Positions 7,772 through 15,844 of a stretch of DNA of 64,000 nucleotides are shown here, in pieces (position 1 is the stretch's first letter; each line of letters begins with the position of its first letter). A program made the position numbers and the translations under genes. A model generated the notes under the pieces. The model saw nothing but the letters and a program-made list of their open reading frames with translations. It was not told the DNA's origin and did not search any database. The stretch spans positions 1-64,000 of the forward strand of contig JASCOH010000007.1 in assembly GCA_029959295.1 (NCBI GenBank), given 5' to 3'. The stretch comes from Flavobacteriaceae bacterium PS02334 (GTDB lineage Bacteria; Bacteroidota; Bacteroidia; Flavobacteriales; Flavobacteriaceae).

Positions 7772-8062
7772 ATGAAATCTATTTTAAAATCAATCGCAGT
7801 CGGAATCTTAATTGGAGCATTGGCATTTTTTGCTTTCAAATTAATAATCACCTTTTTCATCATCGGGGCAATAATGAGCCTTTTTGCCAGAAGAAGATTC
7901 TCACGACAAGGATTTGGTCCAGGCAGATTCGGCGGGCCACGTTTCGCTTTCGCAGATAAAATCAGAAATATGGACGAAGAAGAATACAATGCTTTCAAGT
8001 CAAATTTTGAAAACCGAGGCTGTGATCGCCGCAACCAAACGAAAAATAAAGAAACAAAATAA
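7772..8062 (+). CDS. Small membrane protein related to the product at 7082
   Basis: A 96-residue protein with one long or two short hydrophobic helices (about residues 5-40) followed by a basic Gly/Phe/Pro-rich segment (RRRFSRQGFGPGRFGGPRF) and an acidic-aromatic motif NMDEEEYNAFKSNFENR. The order TM, GPxxxGxFGxPRF, NMxxEExxxF matches the small membrane protein beside the sigma gene. First gene after the triple promoter array; 18 nt before the His-rich peptide gene. Function unknown; an envelope-stress role is inferred from the sigma factor and the Hsp20 gene in the same unit. Confidence 0.7.
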   Translation: MKSILKSIAVGILIGALAFFAFKLIITFFIIGAIMSLFARRRFSRQGFGPGRFGGPRFAFADKIRNMDEEEYNAFKSNFENRGCDRRNQTKNKETK

Positions 8063-8080
8063 TTTAAACACAAAAACATC

Positions 8081-8299
8081 ATGAGAAGAAAACCTAAATT
8101 TTTACTGGCTTTCGCCGTTGCAATAATCACTTTCGGAAGCTTAAAAGCTTTTGTTCCAAAAGAATTTCAAGAGCACAATCACTGCAGACCTACAGAAAGT
8201 TGCGGTGGAAACTTTGAAAATCACAATCACGGGCCACATTTCTCCCACGAAAAAGAAACTAGAAATGAAATTAATAACAATTTAAATCAAGAAAAATAA
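8081..8299 (+). CDS. His-rich small exported protein
   Basis: A 72-residue protein with a signal-type N-terminus (basic RRKPK then a hydrophobic stretch to about residue 24) and a short mature part rich in His, with two Cys (EHNHCRPTESCGG, ENHNHGPHFSHEKE). At least seven His and two Cys in about 35 residues suggest metal binding, which is inference; no family is recognised. It lies between the small membrane protein gene and the Hsp20 gene with 1 to 18 nt spacers, so co-transcription is very likely. Confidence 0.6.
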   Translation: MRRKPKFLLAFAVAIITFGSLKAFVPKEFQEHNHCRPTESCGGNFENHNHGPHFSHEKETRNEINNNLNQEK

Positions 8300-8300
8300 T

Positions 8301-8735
8301 ATGTACAAAAATCAAAATAGAACAGAATTTGCACAAAACTGTGGTCCTGCACAAAATAGAAAAGATCATTTCGTAAGATTTATGAACTACAAATTGCAAC
8401 AAAAGCAAGATTTCAAAAGGCCAAAATACAACGTTCCTTTAAATATCATTGAAACTGAAGAGGAATTTGAAATTCATGTATTTGCAACGGGATTTTCTAG
8501 AGAAGATATAAAAATCACAGTGACAGATGATATTCTTTATATCAAAGGCAAAAAAGAAATCGACGAAGAAAATGCTCCAAATTTCAGCAGACAAGAATTT
8601 CCAATCAAGAATTTTGAAAGAACTTTATCTTTAAATCGAAGCGCCGATGCAGAAAACATTACAGCTTCCAGCGAAAACGGAATTTTGATCATCAAACTTC
8701 CTAAAGCAAAAAAACAGATTATCGAAGTAAAATAA
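8301..8735 (+). CDS. Small heat shock protein, Hsp20/alpha-crystallin family
   Basis: A 144-residue ATP-independent holdase that keeps unfolding proteins soluble. The alpha-crystallin domain covers about residues 45-144: YNVPLNIIETEEEFEIHVF, GFSREDIKITVTDDILYIKG and the signature SENGILIIKLPKA. The C-terminal IxI-type anchor appears reduced to IIEV. The N-terminal 40 residues are short and Gln/Asn-rich. It starts one nucleotide after the stop of the His-rich gene, so translation is probably coupled. Control by an ECF factor instead of the usual heat-shock systems is suggested by the triple promoter upstream. Confidence 0.93.
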   Translation: MYKNQNRTEFAQNCGPAQNRKDHFVRFMNYKLQQKQDFKRPKYNVPLNIIETEEEFEIHVFATGFSREDIKITVTDDILYIKGKKEIDEENAPNFSRQEFPIKNFERTLSLNRSADAENITASSENGILIIKLPKAKKQIIEVK

Positions 8736-8750
8736 TCTGAATTTATTCCA

Positions 8751-8787
8751 AAAAAAAAGCATCAGCGTTGGCTGATGCTTTTTTTTA
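8751..8787. terminator. Bidirectional terminator between hsp20 and the peptidase gene
   Basis: GCATCAGC (8759-8766) pairs with GCTGATGC (8771-8778) around GTTG, with A-runs on the left and T-runs on the right. It can serve the convergent genes on both strands. Confidence 0.85.
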
Positions 8788-8799
8788 TAAAAGTAAATC

Positions 8800-9642
8800 T
8801 TACTTAAAAACTTCTTCTTTTTCGCCATCAAAACTGGCAAAAACCATACTTGGATGTGAATCCTGATGGAAAATAGTTCCGTCTTTGTCAATGGCAATTG
8901 CTCCGGCAAAACCATCGAAAGGTTTTAATTCGCTGAACGTTTTTTCAAAAGCTTCTTTCAAAGAAAATCCGTCAGTTACGCGCGTTACAATTTTTGCAGC
9001 AACAGCACCGCTTACGATATCCTCTCCTACTCCGGTCAAACTTACGCCGCAAAATTCATTGGCATAATTTCCTGCAACAGTTGCAGAATCTGAAATTCGT
9101 CCTGGAATTTCAAAACCTTTTCCGCCAGTTGAAGTCGCGACCGCAATTTTTCCTTCTTTGTCTAAAGCAACACAACCTACAGTTCCTGTTCCGGCAGAAG
9201 CTAATTTTGCTTCATATTCTGAACGCCTTTGCGGGATTTCCGTAGAAAAAACTTCAAAACCATGTTTTCTCGCAAAGTTGGTAGCACCGCTTCCGCCTAA
9301 AACTTTATCGTCAAAATCTAGTAAAACCTTTGCAACTTGCACTGGATTTTTCACTTCTTCGATATTGATAACGCCGCTCATTTTATGTGTGAAGCCATCC
9401 ATTAACGAAGCGCTCATCCTGATGTTTCCGTCACTTTGAATTTGAGAACCAATTCCAGCATTGAATAATTCATCATCTTCCAATTGCGAAACTGCATAAA
9501 CTACCGTTTCTAAAGCTGTATGCGTTTTCAAAAATTCATACGAATCTTTCACAATTCGCAACAAAGCATTTTGCTTGGCTACTTTTGTTTCGTGATTTGT
9601 GGAAGATTCAGAGAAAAATCCTCCGTGGATTATTATTTTCAT
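8800..9642 (-). CDS. Isoaspartyl peptidase / plant-type L-asparaginase
   Basis: A 280-residue N-terminal-nucleophile hydrolase precursor that cuts itself and releases aspartate from isoaspartyl dipeptides. The autoprocessing site is GTGTVGCVALD, with Thr154 the expected nucleophile after cleavage at Gly153; FNAGIGS and GGSGATNFAR are also family-typical. Its start overlaps the end of cphB by 4 nt, so the two are co-translated. In this context the substrate is most likely the beta-Asp-Arg dipeptide made by cyanophycinase, completing breakdown of cyanophycin to free Asp and Arg. Plain asparaginase activity is the alternative. Confidence 0.92.
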   Translation of the reverse strand: MKIIIHGGFFSESSTNHETKVAKQNALLRIVKDSYEFLKTHTALETVVYAVSQLEDDELFNAGIGSQIQSDGNIRMSASLMDGFTHKMSGVINIEEVKNPVQVAKVLLDFDDKVLGGSGATNFARKHGFEVFSTEIPQRRSEYEAKLASAGTGTVGCVALDKEGKIAVATSTGGKGFEIPGRISDSATVAGNYANEFCGVSLTGVGEDIVSGAVAAKIVTRVTDGFSLKEAFEKTFSELKPFDGFAGAIAIDKDGTIFHQDSHPSMVFASFDGEKEEVFK

Positions 9643-10544
9643 TTTACTGCTTCTTGATTTTTTTGCAAAAGATCCACTTCATATTGCGAAGATTGAATGT
9701 GCATTTTATTAGTTTTCAAATCATAAGTATCGTATTTACTCATCACGTGAACCACTAAATTATTGATAGAAACTGGCTGTCCTAATTCAACTTGCGTCAA
9801 ATTGGTGTCTTTGATTTGCCTGCCGTCGACTAAAATTACCAGCCCTGAACCGATAGCTTCCATGCGATCTCCAACAATCAGCAAACCTGTATCTTCTCCC
9901 AAACCGATTCCCAAAACCTTCGGATTTCCAACAACTGCTTGGAATAATCTGCCGATTCTTCCTCTTTGAACAAAATGCGTATCGATAATTACATCATCAA
10001 TCAAGCCTAAACCGCTCGTGATTTTCACTTCGCCTTTCAGCATCGCTTCAGAACTGCTTCCTTGATAAATCATATTATTTGACGCTGCGGCAGCTCCGGC
10101 TGAAGTTCCCGCATAAACAAAATCTTCGTTTTGGTATTTGTCTAAAATCAAGTCGTGAAATTCAGTTCCGCCTAATATTGAAGTCAATCGAAGTTGATCT
10201 CCGCCCGTAAACATGACAACATCTGCGGCTTTAATTCTCGCTAAAACTTCAGGATCAGTCGCCTGTTCGCGCTTTTCAATATATAAAACATCGACATTTG
10301 TAGCATTCAAATACTGCAAAGCCTTGACATATTCTGGTCCTACTTCTCTAGGGATTTTTGAAGCCGTCGTAACCACTTCAATTCTAGAATTTTCTTTGTG
10401 TTTTGATTCCATGATCAGTCGCTTCAAAATTCCTGTTTCGAAGAAATTCAAATTGTTAGCAACATTCGCGTCAAAACTGGCCTCTGTAAAACTTCCTTTA
10501 TCTACAGCACCTCCGATGATCATTAACTTTCCTTGTATATTCAT
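9639..10544 (-). CDS. cphB: Cyanophycinase
   Basis: A 301-residue serine peptidase of family S51 that degrades cyanophycin, the Asp-Arg storage polymer, to beta-Asp-Arg dipeptides. The nucleophile motif is FVYAGTSAGAAAAS (Ser near residue 148), with the family motifs FTGGDQLRL upstream and DTHFVQRGRIGRL downstream. No signal peptide is seen, so it should be intracellular, in line with granule turnover. It is transcribed divergently from cphA across a 295-nt AT-rich spacer and overlaps the isoaspartyl peptidase gene by 4 nt. Confidence 0.95.
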   Translation of the reverse strand: MNIQGKLMIIGGAVDKGSFTEASFDANVANNLNFFETGILKRLIMESKHKENSRIEVVTTASKIPREVGPEYVKALQYLNATNVDVLYIEKREQATDPEVLARIKAADVVMFTGGDQLRLTSILGGTEFHDLILDKYQNEDFVYAGTSAGAAAASNNMIYQGSSSEAMLKGEVKITSGLGLIDDVIIDTHFVQRGRIGRLFQAVVGNPKVLGIGLGEDTGLLIVGDRMEAIGSGLVILVDGRQIKDTNLTQVELGQPVSINNLVVHVMSKYDTYDLKTNKMHIQSSQYEVDLLQKNQEAVK

Positions 10545-10839
10545 TTTAATTGGTATGTGAATTCGGTAAAAATAACCAAAAACTTAAAACAGGAGTAAAA
10601 AATACACACTTAATATTAAGTTTTTGTAAATAAATCTGAGAATACGCTATTTTTAAGATAATTAAAGAAAATATATAATTTATTTTCAAAAAATATTATC
10701 CAACATTACTCATATTATATTTTTTTTAACTAATTTTCTGAAATATATTCAGTTAATTTTCCAATCTCAAAAATTCACTAAATAATACTTTGATAATCAT
10801 ACACTTAAAAACAAAATACAAATACTAACCCATCCTTTT

Positions 10840-13464
10840 ATGAAGATTTTAAAAATACAAGCCTTGCGCGGTCCTAACATTTGGAGCGTTCAGAGAAAGA
10901 AATTAATCCAGATGCGTTTGGATTTGGAAGAAATGGAGCAATTTCCAACCAATAAAATTGATGGTTTTGGGGAAAGAATTCAGGCGATGTTTCCCACAAT
11001 GTATGAACATCGCTGTTCAGAAGGTGTTCCGGGAGGATTTTTCTCAAGAATTGAAAGAGGAACTTGGATGGGACACGTCATCGAACATATTGCTTTAGAA
11101 ATTCAGACTTTGGCCGGAATGGAAACTGGCTTTGGAAGAACTCGTGAAACAAAAACTTCAGGCATATATAATGTAGTGTTTAGTTATACGGAAGAAAATG
11201 TCGGACTTTTTGCTGCAGAATCTGCCGTTGCCATTGCAGAAGCTTTAATTGCCGGAACCGATTATGACTTGGAAGGAGATATCCAGAAAATGCGTGAAAT
11301 TAGAGAGCGCGTTCGCCTCGGACCAAGTACGGGAAGTATTGTGGAAGAAGCAGTTGCGAGAGATATTCCTTGGATTCGACTGGGAACAAATTCACTCGTA
11401 CAATTAGGCTACGGAATTAATCAAGTGCGCTTTCAAGCAACAATGACTGCCAAAACAAGTAGCATTGCCGTGGATATTGCCTGCAATAAAGAAGAAACAA
11501 AACGAATGTTGAGCAATGCTTCGATTCCTGTTGCCGGTGGCGATATTTGTGTGGATGACGAAGGTTTGGAAGCAACAATTAAAAAAATTGGTTTCCCGAT
11601 TGTGATAAAACCTTTGGATGGAAATCATGGAAAAGGCGCTTCTATCAATGTAATGAATTTGGAAGACGCAAAAGAAGGACTGATTTATGCCCAAAAATAT
11701 AGCCGTCGCGTAATCGTAGAAAAATTTATAACCGGATTTGATTTCAGGGTTTTGGTTATCGATAATAAAATTGTTGCCGCAGCGCAAAGGGTTCCGGCTC
11801 ACGTAAAAGGAAATGGAACAAATACGATTCAAGAATTAATTGACACAGAAAATTTAGATCCAAGAAGAGGTTACGGACATGAAAATGTCTTGACGGAAAT
11901 CACTGTTGATCGCGATACGACCGATTTGCTGTCAAAAATGAATTATACTTTGGAAACTGTTCCAAGAAAAGGTGAAATTGTTTACTTGAAATCAACTGCA
12001 AATTTAAGTACGGGCGGGACTTCTGTAGATGTAACTGATATGATGCATCCTGAAAATATCTTTTTATCGGAAAGAATTTCTCGCGTTATTGGTCTTGACA
12101 TCTGCGGTATTGATATCATGGCAGAAAATTTGACACAGCCTTTGAATGAAAATGGCGGCGTTATTTTAGAAGTAAATGCTGCGCCTGGTTTCAGAATGCA
12201 CTTGGCTCCTTCGGAAGGTTTGCCAAGAAATGTCGCGGCACCGGTAATTGACATGCTTTATCCTCCTGGAAAACCAAGCAGAATTCCGATTATTGCGGTT
12301 ACTGGAACAAATGGAAAAACCACCACTACTCGACTTTTGGCTCATATTGTAAAAAACAACGGCTATAAAGTTGGCTTCACGACTTCGGACGGAATTTACA
12401 TCCAAAACCACATGCTGGAAAAAGGTGACACGACCGGGCCAGTAAGTACTGAATATATTTTGAAAGATCCAACGGTAGAATTTGCTGTTTTGGAAACGGC
12501 GCGCGGTGGAATTCTTCGTTCAGGTTTGGGATTCAGCCGTTGTGATATTGGAATTATTACGAATATTTCTGCAGATCATTTGGGCTTAAACGACATCGAT
12601 ACTTTGTCTGATTTGGCAAAAGTAAAAAAGACAGTTGTTCGAAGCGTGAAAAAAGACGGTTGGGCGGTTTTAAATGCTGACGATGCAGAATGTATAAAAA
12701 TTGCAGGCGATTTAGATTGTAATGTCGCTTTTTTCAGCATGGATGAAGAAAATCCGTTAATTAAAAAATTAGGAAAGGAAGGAAAAATCGTAGCTGTTTA
12801 TGAAAACGGATACATTACGATCAAAAAAGGCGACTGGAAAATCAGAGTAGAAAGAGCGACTCATGTGCCGCTGACTTTGGGTGGAAAAGCGAAATTTATG
12901 ATTGCGAATGTTTTGGCGGCGACTTTGGCTTCGTATTTATATGGTTTCAAAACTGAAGATATCAGCTTGTCACTTCAGACTTTTATTCCTAGTGTGGCGC
13001 AGACTCCAGGAAGAATGAACATTTTTGATTTCAAAAAATTTAAAGTATTGATTGATTTTGCTCATAATCCAGCGGGTTATATGGCTGTGGAAGATTATTT
13101 GAACAATGTGGAAGCGACAAAAAAAATCGGAATTATTGCCGGAGTTGGCGACAGACGCGATGAAGATATTAAAGAATGTGGGATGATTGCCGGAAGAATG
13201 TTTGACCATATTATCATCCGCCAAGAAAAATATTTAAGAGGAAGAACTGAACAAGAAATCATCAATCTAATTTTGGAAGGAATCGAATCTTCTGGTCGAG
13301 ATATTACTTATGAAATTATTCCGAAGGAAACCGAAGCGATTCGTCATGCAATAAATAGCGCCGAAGAAGGTTCATTTATTACGGCTTTGAGTGATGTTGT
13401 AACCAATGCGATTGACATCGTGCAGCTATATTTGGATAAAGAAAATGAGGAAACTCTGAATTAG
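10840..13464 (+). CDS. cphA: Cyanophycin synthetase
   Basis: An 874-residue ATP-dependent ligase that builds multi-L-arginyl-poly-L-aspartate without a ribosome. Domains are in family order: N-terminal domain (KIQALRGPNIWS), an ATP-grasp module at about 210-470 that adds Asp to the backbone (VIKPLDGNHGKGASI, VNAAPGFRMHLAPSEG), and a Mur-ligase-like module that adds Arg, with its P-loop VTGTNGKTTTTRLL at about 487-500. Full length, no defects seen. The divergent spacer (10545-10839) probably holds promoters for both sides, but no perfect TAnnTTTG box was found. Transcription ends at a strong terminator. Confidence 0.97.
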   Translation: MKILKIQALRGPNIWSVQRKKLIQMRLDLEEMEQFPTNKIDGFGERIQAMFPTMYEHRCSEGVPGGFFSRIERGTWMGHVIEHIALEIQTLAGMETGFGRTRETKTSGIYNVVFSYTEENVGLFAAESAVAIAEALIAGTDYDLEGDIQKMREIRERVRLGPSTGSIVEEAVARDIPWIRLGTNSLVQLGYGINQVRFQATMTAKTSSIAVDIACNKEETKRMLSNASIPVAGGDICVDDEGLEATIKKIGFPIVIKPLDGNHGKGASINVMNLEDAKEGLIYAQKYSRRVIVEKFITGFDFRVLVIDNKIVAAAQRVPAHVKGNGTNTIQELIDTENLDPRRGYGHENVLTEITVDRDTTDLLSKMNYTLETVPRKGEIVYLKSTANLSTGGTSVDVTDMMHPENIFLSERISRVIGLDICGIDIMAENLTQPLNENGGVILEVNAAPGFRMHLAPSEGLPRNVAAPVIDMLYPPGKPSRIPIIAVTGTNGKTTTTRLLAHIVKNNGYKVGFTTSDGIYIQNHMLEKGDTTGPVSTEYILKDPTVEFAVLETARGGILRSGLGFSRCDIGIITNISADHLGLNDIDTLSDLAKVKKTVVRSVKKDGWAVLNADDAECIKIAGDLDCNVAFFSMDEENPLIKKLGKEGKIVAVYENGYITIKKGDWKIRVERATHVPLTLGGKAKFMIANVLAATLASYLYGFKTEDISLSLQTFIPSVAQTPGRMNIFDFKKFKVLIDFAHNPAGYMAVEDYLNNVEATKKIGIIAGVGDRRDEDIKECGMIAGRMFDHIIIRQEKYLRGRTEQEIINLILEGIESSGRDITYEIIPKETEAIRHAINSAEEGSFITALSDVVTNAIDIVQLYLDKENEETLN

Positions 13465-13481
13465 TACATTTTATAAAATGA

Positions 13482-13512
13482 AAAAGGGCAATTTAAAATT
13501 GCCCTTTTTTTA
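13482..13512. terminator. Terminator after cphA
   Basis: A-run, GGGCAATTT (13486-13494) paired with AAATTGCCC (13496-13504), then seven T. The symmetrical flanks allow use from both strands. Confidence 0.85.
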
Positions 13513-14772
13513 TGTCTTTAACTTTTTCTTTCTCGCTGCAGGAAATAAAACGTTGTTCAAAATCAAGCGATAGCCTGGTGAATTTGGATGCAAGTCTAAA
13601 ACTGTCGGCGCATCGCCCACTCGATGCTGATAATCCTCGGGATCATGGCCTCCAAAAAATGTAAACATTCCTTTTCCTTTTGTTCCGTGAATGTATCTTG
13701 CTTCGTTGTTCACTTTATTTTCACCCATGACCAAAACATTTGATTTGATTCTTTGGCTGTCAAATGAAGTGGTTTGTCCCATGAAACCTTTTACTAATTG
13801 CGTATGATTTTGGCAAAGCATGCTCGGAATCGGGTCCCATTTTGCAGAATAATCCATTAAAGTGAAATAATCTTTTTCAGGCATGATGTTTCTTTTCTGC
13901 GTCATATCAATATCTGAAAATTCATAAACCACTGGATTTCTTTCTAAAATATAATCTTTGAAAGCAAAACTGCTGTTGTAATCAATTTTTGCCTGGTAAT
14001 TTCCATCGCTTTCGTCACCATCAAACATTGGTTCGCAAATATCAACGCCTTCCGCAGCTAAAGCAATGTCAAAACTATCCGTTGCAGAGCACATCGCAAA
14101 CATGAAGCCACCTCCGATTACAAAATCTCTGATTTTTTTTGCTACCGCTAATTTTTCTTCGGAAACTTTACTATAGCCTAATTTCTTCGCCAAAACTTCT
14201 GCTTCCTTTTTTTGCTCAATATACCAAGGCGCATTTCTGTAAGCTCCGAAGAATTTTCCATATTGTCCCGTGAAATCTTCGTGGTGCAAATGCAACCAAT
14301 CGTATAAAAGCAATCCATCCGATAAAACTTCCTCATCATAAATCGGCGTAAAAGGAATTTCGGCATACGTCAGAACCAAAGTTACGGCGTCATCCCAAGG
14401 CTGTTTTCCTTTGGGAGTATAAACTGCTATTTTTGGTGCTTTTTCTAAAACAACTGTTTCCATATTTTGTGAAGGAGCGCTGATTTCGTCTAAAATAGAA
14501 TTCGCTTGACTATCTGACAAAAGCTCAAAACTTACGCCTCGAATTTGGCATTCCTTTCTGATTTCTGGAGCATCTGGCAAAAGAAACGAACCTCCTCGGT
14601 AATTCAAAAGCCAGCTTACTTTAAATTGTTTATCTAAAGACCAATACGTAATTCCGTAGGCTTTTAAGTGATTTTGCTGTGTAGTTTCATCCATTGGAAG
14701 CAAAATAAAAGAAGCCCACGACGGAATCGAAATCAAGAAAAATAAAAATATGTAGGATAATTTTTTACGCAT
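13510..14772 (-). CDS. Secreted protein, flavobacterial family often labelled asparagine synthetase B
   Basis: A 420-residue protein from MRKKLSYIFLFF, with a signal peptide ending near SWAS; the frame is open to 14823, but the extra 17 residues precede the signal peptide. The mature start FILLPMDETTQQNHLKAYG is typical of a Bacteroidota family commonly annotated as asparagine synthetase B. I see no glutamine amidotransferase N-terminal Cys and no PP-loop, so that name looks wrong. The centre has a nucleophile-elbow-like GGGFMFAMCSATDSFD reminiscent of class I amidotransferase or ThuA-like folds, and the C-terminus reads FFGGHDPEDYQHRVGD. Placement beside cphA may be chance. Function unknown. 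Confidence 0.7.
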   Translation of the reverse strand: MRKKLSYIFLFFLISIPSWASFILLPMDETTQQNHLKAYGITYWSLDKQFKVSWLLNYRGGSFLLPDAPEIRKECQIRGVSFELLSDSQANSILDEISAPSQNMETVVLEKAPKIAVYTPKGKQPWDDAVTLVLTYAEIPFTPIYDEEVLSDGLLLYDWLHLHHEDFTGQYGKFFGAYRNAPWYIEQKKEAEVLAKKLGYSKVSEEKLAVAKKIRDFVIGGGFMFAMCSATDSFDIALAAEGVDICEPMFDGDESDGNYQAKIDYNSSFAFKDYILERNPVVYEFSDIDMTQKRNIMPEKDYFTLMDYSAKWDPIPSMLCQNHTQLVKGFMGQTTSFDSQRIKSNVLVMGENKVNNEARYIHGTKGKGMFTFFGGHDPEDYQHRVGDAPTVLDLHPNSPGYRLILNNVLFPAARKKKLKT

Positions 14773-14962
14773 TCTAAATTTTTTTAAGCTCTGCAAGTAT
14801 ACAAGTATACGAGGCTTTGTCAAAGATAACGGTTTTTAAGAAAGTAAATTATAAAAAGTTAGACGTGAATAGCACAAATATATACAACAACAATTAGACT
14901 CGTAAATTTAATTTGACCTATATAAAAATTCAATTGGATAAAATTGCCATAATTAATTCTAT

Positions 14963-14981
14963 TATCGTAATATTGCAATAT
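14963..14981. promoter_or_regulatory. Putative ArsR operator 1
   Basis: TATCGTAATATTGCAATAT lies 13 nt before the arsR start and contains the palindrome ATATTGCAATAT. A near-identical word precedes the next gene (15340-15357), so both are probably bound by ArsR and released by arsenite. Confidence 0.65.
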
Positions 14982-14994
14982 TAAATTAAACTTT

Positions 14995-15321
14995 ATGGGA
15001 GCTTCTAAGACAGAACACTTTACAGAGCAACAAAATCAAATTGCTACAATTGCAAAAGCATTGGGACATCCTGCAAGAGTGGCTATTATAGAATATTTGA
15101 TGAGCGTGGATACTTGTATTTGCGGCGATATTGTGAATGAATTGCCTTTGGCACAGCCCACAGTTTCGCAACATTTAAAAGAACTGAAAAATGCAGGCTT
15201 GATAAAAGGCAGCATTGAAGGAAATGCTATTTGTTACTGCATTGACGAAAATACATTTGAAATTCTTAAAAATTATTTCTCAATGATTATTACCAAAGCG
15301 AATAAACAAGAATGCTGTTAG
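14995..15321 (+). CDS. arsR: ArsR-family arsenic-responsive repressor
   Basis: A 108-residue winged-helix repressor. The recognition helix is PTVSQHLKELKNAGLI (about 54-70). The metal site is VDTCICGDI, with Cys41 and Cys43 in the helix-3 position used by As(III) sensors, although the classical ELCVCDL spelling is altered. It ends in ECC, offering two more thiols. First gene of a five-part arsenic unit (arsR, Cys-tail protein, ArsC-like, ACR3) with an operator immediately upstream and a second one immediately downstream. Confidence 0.93.
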   Translation: MGASKTEHFTEQQNQIATIAKALGHPARVAIIEYLMSVDTCICGDIVNELPLAQPTVSQHLKELKNAGLIKGSIEGNAICYCIDENTFEILKNYFSMIITKANKQECC

Positions 15322-15339
15322 CATTTTTTAACTAAAATA

Positions 15340-15357
15340 TATCGCAATATTGCAATA
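15340..15357. promoter_or_regulatory. Putative ArsR operator 2
   Basis: TATCGCAATATTGCAATA, differing from operator 1 in one base over the shared core, lies between arsR and the next gene (ATG 15377). It implies a second ArsR-controlled promoter or roadblock inside the operon. Confidence 0.6.
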
Positions 15358-15376
15358 ACCAAATAAAATTAAAATT

Positions 15377-15826
15377 ATGAAATTATCTCAAATCAAGGAG
15401 ATTCTCCAAAATTTAGAAAATGTAGCATTTCAATTGGAAGACGGAACTTTTGTGCCAGAACATTTTCATGTTACTGAAATTGGCCAAATTGCTAAAAATT
15501 TTATCGATTGTGGCGGCACAATTCGTACTGAAAAAACAGTCAATTTTCAATTGTGGAATGCTGACGATTTTGAACATCGCTTAAAACCACGAAAATTACT
15601 GAATATTATTAAACTTTCAGAAGACAAGCTGGGCATTGAAGATTCAGAAATCGAAGTAGAATATCAGTCTGAAACCATTGGAAAATATGATTTAGAATTT
15701 AATGGAAAGATATTCATTCTGAAAAACAAAACAACAGCTTGCTTGGCGCAGGATGCTTGCGGTATTTCTGAAAACAAAGCAACTAAAGAATCTTCTGAGT
15801 GTACTCCAAATTCTGGATGCTGTTAA
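15377..15826 (+). CDS. Ars-operon protein with Cys-rich tail (DUF6428-like)
   Basis: A 149-residue cytoplasmic protein typical of Bacteroidota arsenic operons between arsR and arsC. The body is a compact alpha/beta domain (FVPEHFHVTEIGQIAKNF, FQLWNADDFEHRLKPRKLL). The last 30 residues hold five Cys (ACLAQDACG, then ECTPNSGCC), ending in a vicinal pair like the ECC end of the repressor. Assignment to DUF6428 is from memory of that family's HFHVTEIG motif. An arsenic-binding or chaperone role is inference; no enzymatic motif is seen. Confidence 0.8.
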   Translation: MKLSQIKEILQNLENVAFQLEDGTFVPEHFHVTEIGQIAKNFIDCGGTIRTEKTVNFQLWNADDFEHRLKPRKLLNIIKLSEDKLGIEDSEIEVEYQSETIGKYDLEFNGKIFILKNKTTACLAQDACGISENKATKESSECTPNSGCC

Positions 15827-15844
15827 AAACTTAACCTAATTATT

